From NCBI GenBank assembly GCA_964596185.1, contig CAZQUE010000017.1, positions 7,721 through 71,720 of the forward strand: a stretch of DNA of 64,000 bases, given 5' to 3'. The position numbers and the translations under genes are program-made. Positions within the stretch are counted from its first letter, which is position 1. Every line of letters begins with the position of its first letter. The notes under the pieces are model-generated. The model was not told the origin of the DNA. It was given only the letters and a program-made list of their open reading frames with translations, and searched no databases. This document shows, piece after piece, positions 9,901 through 17,984 of this stretch. Origin of the DNA: DYKG01 sp964596185 (lineage in GTDB: Bacteria; Muiribacteriota; Ozemobacteria; Ozemobacterales; Ozemobacteraceae).

Positions 9901-10627
9901 AGCCGATGCCGCGAATAACATATTCGGCACGATTGATTTCGATTGTGCCGGCGCCAACGTCAAGGTTGCTTTCTTTGATGGTTTTGACCAGTTCCGGAAT
10001 GCTGATATTGTAGGTGCGCAATTTTTCGGGGTCGATATCGATCTGGTATTCGCGCGTCATGCCGCCGACAGAGGCAACTTCAGCGACTCCGGCTACAGAC
10101 TGAAGTGCGTATTTTATATTCCAGTCCTGAATACTTCTGAGCTCATGCAGAGAAAAACCCTGCCCTTCGACCGTATACCAGAAAACCTGGCCCAAAGCCG
10201 TGGCATCTGGACCGAGTACCGGACTGACTCCGTCAGGCAGCATCCCTTTACTGGCCGCCAGTTTCTCGATGATTCGCGAACGCGACCAGTAAAAATCAAC
10301 GCTTTCATCAAAAATAATGTAAATCGAGGCGAAGCCGAACATCGAGCTGGATCTGATGGTAGATACCCCGGGTATTCCCATAAGACTGACGGTCAGAGGG
10401 TAGGTGATCTGGTTGTCAATATCGCGAGGTGAGCGGCCAGGCCAGTTAACGAAAACAATTTGCTGGTTTTCGCCGATATCGGGAATGGCGTCGACGGCAA
10501 CAGGATCTCTTACTATACCAGTTTTCAGCTCAAAAGGAATTACTGCCAGACCGTAGCCAACCAGCACCAGGAGCAGAATCAGGGCAATGATTCTTTTTTC
10601 GAGAAAGAAGCTGATAAGTCGGTTCAT
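6956..10627 (-). CDS. cusA: CusA/CzcA-family heavy-metal RND efflux pump
   Basis: Inner-membrane proton-driven pump that, with its adaptor and outer-membrane channel, exports metal from the periplasm. The ATG at 10627 is chosen because it overlaps the cusB-like stop (TGATG); an upstream in-frame ATG at 10669 lies inside cusB. 1223 residues, against about 1040 for E. coli CusA. It carries the RND N-terminal helix, GREFMPPLDEGSYLLMP, the TM4 acid in TMVDMGIILCEN, and VMLQTGIRAPMG, where the Met matches the CusA Cu/Ag-binding methionine region. The extra length is mainly an insertion between TM6 and TM7 with about three added hydrophobic segments, plus a small C-terminal insertion. The methionine-rich site and neighbours favour Cu(I)/Ag(I) over Zn/Co/Cd, but this is inference. 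Confidence 0.93.
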   Translation of the reverse strand: MNRLISFFLEKRIIALILLLVLVGYGLAVIPFELKTGIVRDPVAVDAIPDIGENQQIVFVNWPGRSPRDIDNQITYPLTVSLMGIPGVSTIRSSSMFGFASIYIIFDESVDFYWSRSRIIEKLAASKGMLPDGVSPVLGPDATALGQVFWYTVEGQGFSLHELRSIQDWNIKYALQSVAGVAEVASVGGMTREYQIDIDPEKLRTYNISIPELVKTIKESNLDVGAGTIEINRAEYVIRGIGFVKSNEDLKKSVIKSVNGVGITIDEVAKVVSGPARRRGALDKEGAEVVGGVVVTRFGANPLEVIGKVKEKIVEIAPGLPLKTLEDGTKSQVKIVPFYDRTKLINETLQTLQDALSQQITITIMVVIVILLHLSSSLLISGLLPLAVLMTFIAMKIFDVGANLMSLAGIAIAIGTMVDMGIILCENIIAHLEQDKDKETSTGSSIYNAAVEVGSAVITAVATTVVSFLPVFAMSGAEGKLFSPLAWTKTFALISSLFIALIFIPVAATVLFKRKERGFDLRFLALTAAGLITMFFLWVPGLILFISGVIGLLWEKLPARLRESAAFWGPMFLAMVAAIYLSWIWMPLGYGRGFVINLVAVILTAGSVLLGFKLFLKHYGQMLSWFLDHKKTFLLAPLIVLLLGLNIWLGFARVNAVFPWALEKIGVSALNLTESRLWQFGSAAFPGLGREFMPPLDEGSYLLMPTTMPHASLSECLDVLRRQDIAIRAIPEVDSVVGKIGRVDSPLDPAPISMIETIISYVPEYSEPDRTTGLRRRQWRDHIKAPDDIWNEIVKVSAIPGTTSAPRLQPIAARLVMLQTGIRAPMGLQITGPDPETVEKLGFVLEKELKTVPGIDATTVSADRIVGKPYLEIEIDREAAARHGIRVNDLQTVIEVALGGKTLSQTVEGRERYGIRLRFARELRDSPELIKSIPVATADRKFIPLGDITKISFVRGPQALKSENSFPVGYVIFDKLPDFAETDVVETAAALLQKRIEAGELVLPANTSFKFIGNYQNQVRSEKKLMVVLPLSLLLIFLILYLQFASVPVTFLIFAGIGIAWSGGFIMIWLYSQSWFLNFSIFGIDFRELLNMQAMNLSIAVWVGFIALFGIASDDGVVMASYLDENFKKNYPDNVKEIREAVLEAGLKRIRPCLMTTATTILALLPVLTSNGRGADVMIPMAIPTFGGMCIELLTLFVVPIGYCWLKELQLKAKSVRESSLSS

Positions 10628-12474
10628 CAGTTGCTGTCCTTGTTCCAGACTTTTCTGGTTTCGCCGCATCTGAGCATCATTGCACCAAAATATGGGTTAG
10701 CAAGTTCTTCAGGAGCCTGGAACCAACTGGCACCTTTGTTGTCGAACGCCATGGGGCAATAATCTTCATGTATCTGCAGTTCGAGCTGTCCTCCGCTTAG
10801 AAGCAGCAGTTCTTTTATTGCAGAAGTGAGCGGCAAAAGATGTTCTCTTGCGACTTTAATTTCTTTTTCGCCGGCCATGTTCATTAAAGGTGGCATCAGC
10901 TTTTCAGCGACGGCCTGAATTTTTTTGTTGCCGCTGTGCATCAATGGTGAGAGTTTTTTATGGGCTTGAGACGCTGCATCGTTTGGCAGTTCATCGGCAG
11001 CGAGTCTGCGGGAAATCTCAAGGCATGAGCTGAGAAAACCTTCAAGTGCCTTTTTTTCGTCTTCGCTTAACTTTTGCATCTGCTGTGGCTCTGAAAGCAC
11101 GCGATCAGGACTCATCATGCTCAGGCCGGCTCTGATCTGTTGCTCAGCATCGAGTTTGAAGGCGCTTTCACTGACAATTTCGTCACCGGCTTCAAGACCG
11201 GAAAAAACCAGATACCCGCTGTCAACTTTCGGACCGAGGATTATTTCGCTGGCTTCATAGGTATTTTCTTTCTTTGAGCTCTTGCGAAAGACCAGCGATC
11301 TGGTTCCGCTCCACAAAACTGCAGTTTCAGGAACAAGAAGCGGCGGTTTGCCGCCTGGTTGTGTGCTTATGCCAACGCTTTCAACAGGCACCAGGGCCAT
11401 GCCGCAGACATCGCAGCTGCCCGGGCCATCTTTTATAACCTCCGGGTGCATGGGTGAAATCCATTTGCCGGCGAGAGCGGGGTTCAATACCTCACCTTTG
11501 CGGCCAATTGCAACCTTAACCGTTACTCTTCCGAACATTCCGGGTTTTAACTGACCTTCTTCATTGTCGATATTGATGCGGGCATCGACAGTGCGCGAAC
11601 TGGTTGATAGAACCGGAGATATGAAAGAAATAACTCCGGGGAAAATCCGGCCCGGGTAGGCTTCGAACTCACACTCTACCTTTTGTCCATAGCGAAGCCA
11701 TTGAATGTCGCGTTCATAAACCGCAGCCACAAGCCACAGCCTCTTCATGTCGGCAATTGAAAAAAGCCGGGTGCCCTGATTGACATACATGCCTTCCTTT
11801 ACCGACTTTTCAATTACAATTCCGGCGGCGGGAGAATTAATGGTAACCAGCTCTTCGTTTTGCTCAGCAAGTTTGAATTGCTCAACCTGTTCCGGTGAAA
11901 TACCCCAGCGCAGCAAGCGCTCGGTTACAGCGCGATGCAGTGATTCATTGCCGATGGTTCGTCTAAGCTCTTCCCTGGCCGCAAGCAGGTCGGGGCTGTA
12001 AAATTCAGCCATATGATCATTTATTTGAACCGGAATACCTGTATAGTTAACATGCAGTTTTTCTATGCGCCCGCCCACCCAGGCAGTAACGTGTTTAACT
12101 CTGGTTTCATCGAGTTGAATCGTGCCGGGAAGTCGCAGGGTTCTCGTTGCTGGTCCGCTGCTAACCTGGCTGGTCTGCACCTGTGCCAGCCTGGCGGCCG
12201 CATCTGAAAGTTTGAGCTCGCCAGGCGAAGCCGAGAAAGAATCTTCACTCAAGGGTATGAGATCCATAAAGCATTTGGGGCATTTTCCCTGTTTGGGTTG
12301 TTTAATTTCCGGATGCATTGAGCAGGTCCAGATCTGGGGCTGCTTTTTAACTTCCTGCGTCGCGGTTTGTTCAGGGGCGGTGCCTGGAAAAACAAGGCCA
12401 AAGATGAACCCGGCGAGAAAAATCGCGAGAATTTTCAGCCAGCCGCGAGTATTTTTTTTATCAGTTTCGCTCAT
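10627..12474 (-). CDS. cusB: CusB-like membrane-fusion adaptor with three metal-binding modules
   Basis: Periplasmic adaptor of the RND pump. Residues 11-30 form an N-terminal membrane anchor or uncleaved signal. A heavy-metal-binding domain at about 49-76 (CSMHPEI...CPKCFMDL) is followed by the HlyD-type barrel-sandwich core. A second, similar heavy-metal-binding domain sits inside the protein at about 335-368 (SPMHPEV...CDVCGMAL). The C-terminal part (about 475-615) resembles DUF3347, ending in CPMAFDNKGASW and YFGAMMLRCG. At 615 residues it is much longer than E. coli CusB (407). Having both Cys-pair domains plus DUF3347 in one chain suggests that metal capture is built into the adaptor. 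The start overlaps the upstream TolC-like gene by 14 bases. Confidence 0.9.
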   Translation of the reverse strand: MSETDKKNTRGWLKILAIFLAGFIFGLVFPGTAPEQTATQEVKKQPQIWTCSMHPEIKQPKQGKCPKCFMDLIPLSEDSFSASPGELKLSDAAARLAQVQTSQVSSGPATRTLRLPGTIQLDETRVKHVTAWVGGRIEKLHVNYTGIPVQINDHMAEFYSPDLLAAREELRRTIGNESLHRAVTERLLRWGISPEQVEQFKLAEQNEELVTINSPAAGIVIEKSVKEGMYVNQGTRLFSIADMKRLWLVAAVYERDIQWLRYGQKVECEFEAYPGRIFPGVISFISPVLSTSSRTVDARINIDNEEGQLKPGMFGRVTVKVAIGRKGEVLNPALAGKWISPMHPEVIKDGPGSCDVCGMALVPVESVGISTQPGGKPPLLVPETAVLWSGTRSLVFRKSSKKENTYEASEIILGPKVDSGYLVFSGLEAGDEIVSESAFKLDAEQQIRAGLSMMSPDRVLSEPQQMQKLSEDEKKALEGFLSSCLEISRRLAADELPNDAASQAHKKLSPLMHSGNKKIQAVAEKLMPPLMNMAGEKEIKVAREHLLPLTSAIKELLLLSGGQLELQIHEDYCPMAFDNKGASWFQAPEELANPYFGAMMLRCGETRKVWNKDSN

Positions 12475-13831
12475 GATTAACTCTCACTTTTATGCTCCCT
12501 TTACCGAGATCATAGAGAATTTCGGCACCAAGTTTTCTGGCGGTGAATTCCGCGTCTATTCTGCTCATACCTGCGTTGAGAAGGCGTCGTTCGGCTTCGA
12601 TCAGCTCCTGAAAACCGGCTTTTCCGTTTTCGTAGCGGGATTTAACGCCGGCAAATGCCTCTTCAAGCTCTGGAATCATCTGGCTGCTGATAATATAAAG
12701 GTTTTCGCGGGCGAGTTTTAAAGAGGCGGTATGGGTAATTTGTGCGGCTTTGAGTCGGTTTTCAATGAAGATCTGTCGGGCCCGGGCAGCTTTGCTGCGT
12801 TCCCGCAGCTGATAAAGGAAGACGCGATTAAATTCAATGCTGCTGTCTTTGGCCATGTTTATGTTCTGATAAGACATTGAATGACTCATATCGCCCCGGT
12901 TTTGTAAGGATGAAATACTGGTAAATTCGGGAAAAGATGCGCGCTGAAGCAGAAGGGCCATTTTTTCGAGTCTTTGTGCTGCTGCTATGGTTGCCGCTAT
13001 TTCCGGATGCGGTTCCTCGTTGGTCTGTTGTTCCTGATTCAGTCGGGGCGATTGCAAAAAAGCTAAGTCGGGTTTGAGGTGCGCATTCAGTAAGGCTTGA
13101 ATTTCCTGTTCATTGCTTATCAATTCACTTTTTAACCGATTTTGTTCGATAAGCAATTGTCGGCTTTCGTTCGCGATCATGGTAAGTTGTGCCAGAGTAA
13201 TGTTGCCGTTGCGATACAGGCTTTCAGAAGTTTTATGCAGGCCGGTGTAGAGTCGGCTGGTTTGTTTTATCAGCCTGTGCTTGCCTTGAACTTGAAGTTG
13301 GCGATAGGCAAGTATTCTTGTTTTTTTCGCCAGGTCAAGCAGGGCGATATTCAGCTTTTCGCGAGCTTCAGCGGCTATGAGATTCGCAATTTCCAGCTTC
13401 AGGGCAGAGACTCCGGGCAATGGATGCTCTTTACTCAGCGGTACCAATTGCCGGCTTTGTTTGGCAAAGGCCGCGAATTGTTCGAGAACAGGCTCAATTG
13501 CCTGGGTTTGGCTCAGGTTAAACTGCGCGGCGCGAAACAGACGCCAATGCTTTTCAATTTCGGGGTTATAGGTCAAAACGAGTTCTACAAGCTTTTCGAC
13601 ATCTTTTACTGGTATTGTCTTTGGTGCAATTTCCGGCTTGAACGCTTTTGAATCAGTTGATTCATGACTATCAATGCTGGCCTCTGGTGTTTGCCGCTGA
13701 TCGGTGCTGACTTTTCGCGACCCTGTTTCACTGAGTTTCTGCTTTTGCAGGCGATAAAAGCCGGTTTCTGGCATTGTCCATGCCGGCAGGCTGAGCATAA
13801 AAATCGCAGTTGCCAAAAAAAGCTTCTTCAT
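12461..13831 (-). CDS. TolC-family outer-membrane efflux protein (second of a tandem pair)
   Basis: 456 residues: a signal peptide, a polar linker rich in Ser, Lys and Pro (about 25-75), then the long alternating helices of outer-membrane efflux proteins, with the typical VLTYNPEIEKHW-like opening of the first repeat and a KARENLY/EAFAGVKSRYENGKAGF segment near the end. It is more divergent than the neighbouring TolC-like protein. The ATG overlaps the previous stop by four bases. Likely the channel, or a co-channel, for the CusBA-like pump. Why two channels are needed is not evident. Confidence 0.82.
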   Translation of the reverse strand: MKKLFLATAIFMLSLPAWTMPETGFYRLQKQKLSETGSRKVSTDQRQTPEASIDSHESTDSKAFKPEIAPKTIPVKDVEKLVELVLTYNPEIEKHWRLFRAAQFNLSQTQAIEPVLEQFAAFAKQSRQLVPLSKEHPLPGVSALKLEIANLIAAEAREKLNIALLDLAKKTRILAYRQLQVQGKHRLIKQTSRLYTGLHKTSESLYRNGNITLAQLTMIANESRQLLIEQNRLKSELISNEQEIQALLNAHLKPDLAFLQSPRLNQEQQTNEEPHPEIAATIAAAQRLEKMALLLQRASFPEFTSISSLQNRGDMSHSMSYQNINMAKDSSIEFNRVFLYQLRERSKAARARQIFIENRLKAAQITHTASLKLARENLYIISSQMIPELEEAFAGVKSRYENGKAGFQELIEAERRLLNAGMSRIDAEFTARKLGAEILYDLGKGSIKVRVNHERN

Positions 13832-15114
13832 GGCTGGTCACCTCGGTCGCTGAGGTCAAAGGGCATGCCGGAAAACTTTTCCAGTTCTGTGGCGCTGATG
13901 AAAAGATCTGCTTCAGCCCGCAAAGCAGCAATTTGCAATGAGTAGAAGGTGTTTGAGGTTTCAAGGTAATCAGCGAATTTTTCCGGGTTCTGTAGAAACA
14001 CTGAGTTGGCAGTTTCCAGTGCCGTCCGTGCCTGGGGAATAATGGTGTCTTCATAAATCTGAAGCAGGCGTTGGCGATTGGCAAGATTGAACCAAAGCTC
14101 GCTAAGTTTTGCCCTGGCCTTGCTGCGTTCGGCTTCAATGCTTGCTTCGGCTTCGAGTTTTTTCTCTCTCGCTTCATCAATGCGGCTGCGATTTTTCCCC
14201 TGCCAGATCGGCAGATTCATCTGCACGAAGACACCTTTGGCATCAGTGCCTTCGCCTTTGAGAAAGGTGCCGTTCAGGTCTGGTCTGCTGCCGGTAAATG
14301 ACTGGCTGAAACCTATGGCAAAGTCGGGTTTGTTGGCCAATTTTGCCAGCTTAAGGCCTGTGTCGGCAACTTTTTGCTGGTTTTTCGCGGCAAGTATTTC
14401 AATCCTTTGTTTAAATGTTTCCGCAAAAATTTCTGTTGAACTGGCCGGCAGATAATGCTTTGGTAAACTGTTAAACCAGCTCTTATGAAAAATTTCGTTT
14501 CCGCTTAATTCTCTGAGTTTGTCGGTTTGAGTTTGCAGTAACTCAGAAAATCTTATCAGATCGTTGGCATTCTGTGCCTGCTGACTCTGAACTTTTATCA
14601 CCGGCAGGAGCGAAGCTCCGGTTTGTATTGAATTGATGTTATCGCCGATAAGTTTGATTATCTTCTGCTGTTCAAGGGTGAGTCTTGTCGCTGCCGAGAG
14701 AAAATAAACTTCGGCCCAGGTTTTCTTGATTTCGCTTATCAGGTCGCGAAGCTTTATTTCATAATGAAACCTGTCATTTTCAGAGAGTAAATGATGCAGT
14801 TTTATGGCGGTTTTTTGCCGTCCGGGATAGGGCAGGGCCTGACTAATGGTGAGAACCTGATTTTGTTCTCCGGTTCTGGTTTGCACTGGCTCGAGATTGT
14901 GCCTGAAGTTAACTTGTGGATCAGCCAGAGCGGTTTTGTGAACGATCGCTTTACGACCTGCCTGCCAGCGATGATAAGTGCCTTTTAGTTCAGGGTTGTG
15001 CTTAAGACAGCTCTCAATAAGCTTTTTAAGCCCTTCTTTTGCCTCTTCTGCCCGATTTGTTGCGGGCAACAGCAGCAAAAGAACGAACGACAAAATCAGT
15101 TTGTTTTTGAACAT
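13828..15114 (-). CDS. TolC-family outer-membrane efflux protein (first of a tandem pair)
   Basis: 428 residues with a signal peptide ending near ATNRA. The opening SCLKHNPELKG, the LADPQVNF and ISQALPYPGR motifs and the later LPIWQGKNRSRIDEA block are hallmarks of CusC/CzcC-type outer-membrane efflux proteins. It is expected to form a trimeric channel docking onto the CusBA-like pump. Its ATG lies 30 bases downstream of the YHS-like gene, in the same operon, and its stop overlaps the second TolC-like gene. This member is the closer match to known metal-efflux channels. Confidence 0.88.
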   Translation of the reverse strand: MFKNKLILSFVLLLLLPATNRAEEAKEGLKKLIESCLKHNPELKGTYHRWQAGRKAIVHKTALADPQVNFRHNLEPVQTRTGEQNQVLTISQALPYPGRQKTAIKLHHLLSENDRFHYEIKLRDLISEIKKTWAEVYFLSAATRLTLEQQKIIKLIGDNINSIQTGASLLPVIKVQSQQAQNANDLIRFSELLQTQTDKLRELSGNEIFHKSWFNSLPKHYLPASSTEIFAETFKQRIEILAAKNQQKVADTGLKLAKLANKPDFAIGFSQSFTGSRPDLNGTFLKGEGTDAKGVFVQMNLPIWQGKNRSRIDEAREKKLEAEASIEAERSKARAKLSELWFNLANRQRLLQIYEDTIIPQARTALETANSVFLQNPEKFADYLETSNTFYSLQIAALRAEADLFISATELEKFSGMPFDLSDRGDQP

Positions 15115-15144
15115 CGATGTTGGAGTTCCTTCTCAGAAAATCAG

Positions 15145-15549
15145 CTATTTATTTTTACTCTCTTCATTGTGGTAGAAAGTGATGGTTTTTGCAACCCGGT
15201 CGATGGTGAAGAACTTAAGCTCGGCATTCTCGCCGGTGACCGGGCATTTTCCTTCCGGGTTGGTTACCTTGAGGGTTGTGAGAGTCGCATTTTTCAGCTT
15301 GTCTGCAAATTTTTCCGGGTTTGCGGCAAAAGCTCCGATGCAGCCGGCGCAACAGAAATAGTAGAGCTTTCCGTCAACAATGGTATTGACCGACTGATTG
15401 ATTTTCCCGCCCATGACCGGGCAGGTCTCAGTCATAACCTCGACAATTTCTTCGGGAAAAATGTTTATGAAATTTGTCGCCGAACTTGGTGCCAGTGACG
15501 CACCAGAAATTAAAATTACCATCAGAAGAGCAATAATACGGGTTTTCAT
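15145..15549 (-). CDS. Secreted YHS/TRASH-like metal-binding protein
   Basis: 134 residues, first gene of the copper-type efflux operon. A signal peptide (about 1-24) is followed by a YHS/TRASH-like module: CPVMGG (Cys43), then YYFCCAGC (Cys66, 67, 70) and a helix with NPEKFAD. A second half-module, KCPVTGENAELKFF, follows (Cys102). Modules of this type bind copper or other soft metals in copper-handling proteins. It may act as a periplasmic metal chaperone feeding the pump. The start is well supported by GGAGG seven bases upstream. Confidence 0.8.
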   Translation of the reverse strand: MKTRIIALLMVILISGASLAPSSATNFINIFPEEIVEVMTETCPVMGGKINQSVNTIVDGKLYYFCCAGCIGAFAANPEKFADKLKNATLTTLKVTNPEGKCPVTGENAELKFFTIDRVAKTITFYHNEESKNK

Positions 15550-15578
15550 TTGTGTACCTCCGTTTTAATGACACTATA

Positions 15579-15611
15579 AATGTATCCCTAATTTGCCGGC
15601 AGGTCAAATTA
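15579..15611 (-). promoter_or_regulatory. Promoter and candidate operator of the copper-type efflux operon
   Basis: Minus strand: -35 TTGACC (15602-15607), 17-base spacer, -10 TACATT (15579-15584), about 30 bases upstream of the ATG at 15549. The inverted repeat TAATTTG / CAAATTA (arms 15589-15595 and 15605-15611, 9-base centre) covers the -35 and spacer, a classic operator position. It does not look like a CueR/MerR site. Confidence 0.45.
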
Positions 15612-15784
15612 CAAGAATTCTCAATTCAAATGTCCATTCCTGGTTAATTTTCAAAAGTTGTTTTTATACAGAAACCTAATGAAAAATTCTCTTCTTTTAC
15701 GGCACTTCAACCAGCAAAATGATCTTTTTGAAGCGTTGGCAAAAATCAGATTGACCCAGTGGCTCTTTGACACAGATTAATACT

Positions 15785-17839
15785 ATGGATAAATCTAAGA
15801 AAAAGAATATGTTGTCGGAGTCGAACAGTCCTTATTTATTGCAGCACCAGGACAATCCTGTGGCCTGGTATGAATGGGGCGAGCAGGCCTTTGCCGCCGC
15901 CCGTGAAACTGAGCGCCTGATTTTTTTGAGTATCGGCTACTCTACCTGTCACTGGTGTCATGTCATGGCGCATGAGTCTTTTGAAGATGAAAAAGTAGCC
16001 GATATTTTAAATGAAAATTTTATTGCGATAAAAGTAGATCGCGAAGAACGCCCTGACATTGACAAAATATACATGGATGTCTGCCAGGCAATGACCGGCA
16101 GCGGCGGCTGGCCGTTGACCCTAATTATGACTCCTGAACAGATACCGATTTTTGCCGGAACTTACTTTCCGAAAGAGGCTAAATACGGGCGGCCGGGCTT
16201 AATTGATATTCTCATTATTCTTGCTGATAAATGGCGTAAGCAGAGGGATAAGCTGATGCGGCAGGCTCAGGAAATCGGACAGGCCTTCTCGCAAACGCCG
16301 ATCCCGGATGCGGCTGGGCTGATTCCGCAAATGCTTGACGCGGCGGTGCAAAACATCGCCCGTGCTTATGACCCCAGATACGGTGGTTTTGGCTCGGCCC
16401 CCAAATTCCCCATGGGGCATCTGCTGCTATTTCTTGCCCGCAATGCCGGAAGAAACAAGGATCAGGTTCTATTGCAAAAAGTCGAAAACACTCTGCTGAA
16501 AATGTATCGCGGTGGGCTTTTTGACCAGGTTGGTTTTGGTTTTTATCGCTACAGCACTGATGAAAAATGGCTGATTCCCCATTTCGAAAAAATGCTTTAC
16601 GATAATGCTTTGCTGATTATGGCGGCGGTTGAGCTCTATTCAGTTACTCGTAATCAGCTCTATGCCGAGATTGTCGACAAGGTTTTTACCTATCTTCAGC
16701 GCGATTTGACCAGCTCTGAAGGGGCGTTCTTCTGTGCCGAAGACGCTGACAGCGAGGGCGAAGAAGGTCGATTCTATGTGTTTTCTGCCGCTGAATTTGC
16801 CGATCTTGCCGGTTCAGACGCAGCAATTATGCAACAATTCTTTGGTGTTAGCGCGGGTGGCAATTTTGAGGGTGCGAATCATTTGCATATCAGTGAGCCC
16901 ATAGTTGATTTCTGTCGTAAGCGCGGCCTCAATCAGGCCGAGTTTGTGCAGAAAGTCGAGGTCTTGCGGCAGAAATTGCTCGATTATCGTGGGCAGAGAG
17001 TTCGACCATCCAGAGATGACAAGGTTCTCACTGCCTGGAATGGTCTTATGATCAAAGCCCTGGCCGAAGCGGGAAAAGTCTTGCAACGCTCAGACTATAT
17101 TGCCGCGGCTTCCCGGGCGGCAGCATTTGTTTTAAATAATCTCAAACGCAATGATAACAGTCTTTATCGTAGCTGGCGACGCACTAAAGCATCGATAGAC
17201 GGATTCCTCGAAGACTATGTATTCTTAACCGCCGGGCTTTTAGAGTTGTTTCAGGCTGAGTTTAATGCTGACTGGCTGCGTCAGGCTCTTGAATTGCATC
17301 GTTATGCTCTTGAAAACTTTGCCGGCGAGCAATCGGGGGTATTTTTCGAAAGCGAGATCGGTTCAGAAAAGCTCTTGAATCGGCCATACAATCAATATGA
17401 CGGCGCAATGCCTTCGGCTGTGGCCCAGCTTGCTTTAAACGCCATTTCTATCGGGCATTTGTGTGCTGACACCGAGCAGCTTGATATTGCCGGTAAAATT
17501 GTCGAAAGGGCCGGAAGACTGATAAAAGAAGCGCCATCCGGCTTCGCCTGGCATTTAACCGCCTATGATCTGCTGGTCAACCCGGGCGACAGTCTCATGA
17601 TATTTGCGCAAAGCAAAGAAGAAGCACAGCCCTTCATCGAAGAATTCCGGCGCCATTATCGGCCCGGCGCCTTGATTGTGGTTTTGCATGATGAGAATGT
17701 CGCAACGCTGAAAACCCTAATGCCACAAGTTGCTGAAATAAGCACAGAATCTGGACCGAGCGCAATAATTTGTCGCCAGTTTTCCTGCCTGCCCCCGGTA
17801 AAAAGCCTCGAAGATCTTAAAGCTCTTATTGATCAATGA
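15785..17839 (+). CDS. YyaL/SPATA20-type protein with DUF255 thioredoxin domain
   Basis: About 684 residues. The N-terminal DUF255 thioredoxin-like domain contains SPYLLQHQDNPVAWYEW, YSTCHWCHVMAHESF and KVDREERPDIDKIYM; the remainder is an (alpha/alpha)6-barrel typical of N-acylglucosamine-epimerase/glycosidase-like folds, with KFPMGHLLLF, WLIPHFEKMLYDNA and GAFFCAEDADSEG. Family members are widespread but lack an established reaction; a redox or sugar-related role is assumed. The start is uncertain: ATG at 15785 is chosen over an upstream TTG (15767); ATG 15809 is also possible. The gene is divergent from the copper operon. Confidence 0.88.
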   Translation: MDKSKKKNMLSESNSPYLLQHQDNPVAWYEWGEQAFAAARETERLIFLSIGYSTCHWCHVMAHESFEDEKVADILNENFIAIKVDREERPDIDKIYMDVCQAMTGSGGWPLTLIMTPEQIPIFAGTYFPKEAKYGRPGLIDILIILADKWRKQRDKLMRQAQEIGQAFSQTPIPDAAGLIPQMLDAAVQNIARAYDPRYGGFGSAPKFPMGHLLLFLARNAGRNKDQVLLQKVENTLLKMYRGGLFDQVGFGFYRYSTDEKWLIPHFEKMLYDNALLIMAAVELYSVTRNQLYAEIVDKVFTYLQRDLTSSEGAFFCAEDADSEGEEGRFYVFSAAEFADLAGSDAAIMQQFFGVSAGGNFEGANHLHISEPIVDFCRKRGLNQAEFVQKVEVLRQKLLDYRGQRVRPSRDDKVLTAWNGLMIKALAEAGKVLQRSDYIAAASRAAAFVLNNLKRNDNSLYRSWRRTKASIDGFLEDYVFLTAGLLELFQAEFNADWLRQALELHRYALENFAGEQSGVFFESEIGSEKLLNRPYNQYDGAMPSAVAQLALNAISIGHLCADTEQLDIAGKIVERAGRLIKEAPSGFAWHLTAYDLLVNPGDSLMIFAQSKEEAQPFIEEFRRHYRPGALIVVLHDENVATLKTLMPQVAEISTESGPSAIICRQFSCLPPVKSLEDLKALIDQ

Positions 17840-17849
17840 CTTATCTCTG

Positions 17850-17869
17850 ATCAGGAAATTCCTGATTTT
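17850..17869 (+). terminator. Possible weak terminator after the YyaL-like gene
   Basis: Seven-base-pair hairpin ATCAGGA / TCCTGAT with a 3-nt loop, followed by a short TTTT, eleven bases after the stop codon. Confidence 0.35.
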
Positions 17870-17929
17870 ACCAGGATGCTTCCTTTCTCCGCCTGCAGAA
17901 ACTATTTCGGCGGTTTGCAAAAGTGGTGC

Positions 17930-17959
17930 TTGTAAGAATGCTTGGTTATTTGGTAAAAT
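17930..17959 (+). promoter_or_regulatory. Promoter of the arsenic operon
   Basis: -35 TTGTAA (17930-17935), 18-base spacer, -10 TAAAAT (17954-17959). The -10 sits exactly between the arms of the inverted repeat described next. Shine-Dalgarno AAGGAG precedes the ATG at 17985. Confidence 0.55.
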
Positions 17960-17969
17960 AGCCAAATAA
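17946..17969. promoter_or_regulatory. Probable ArsR operator (perfect inverted repeat)
   Basis: Perfect 8-base arms TTATTTGG (17946-17953) and CCAAATAA (17962-17969) separated by TAAAATAG. It flanks the -10 box and lies 16 bases before the arsR start, the expected place for autoregulation by an ArsR/SmtB-family repressor. Confidence 0.65.
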
Positions 17970-17984
17970 TCAAGGAGTTTTTTA

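Noticed and set aside
10627..10669. ATG at 10669 as start of the cusA-like gene
   Set aside because: It lies inside cusB, has no SD, and the TGATG overlap at 10627 plus the typical MNRLISFFLEKR opening fits the family better.
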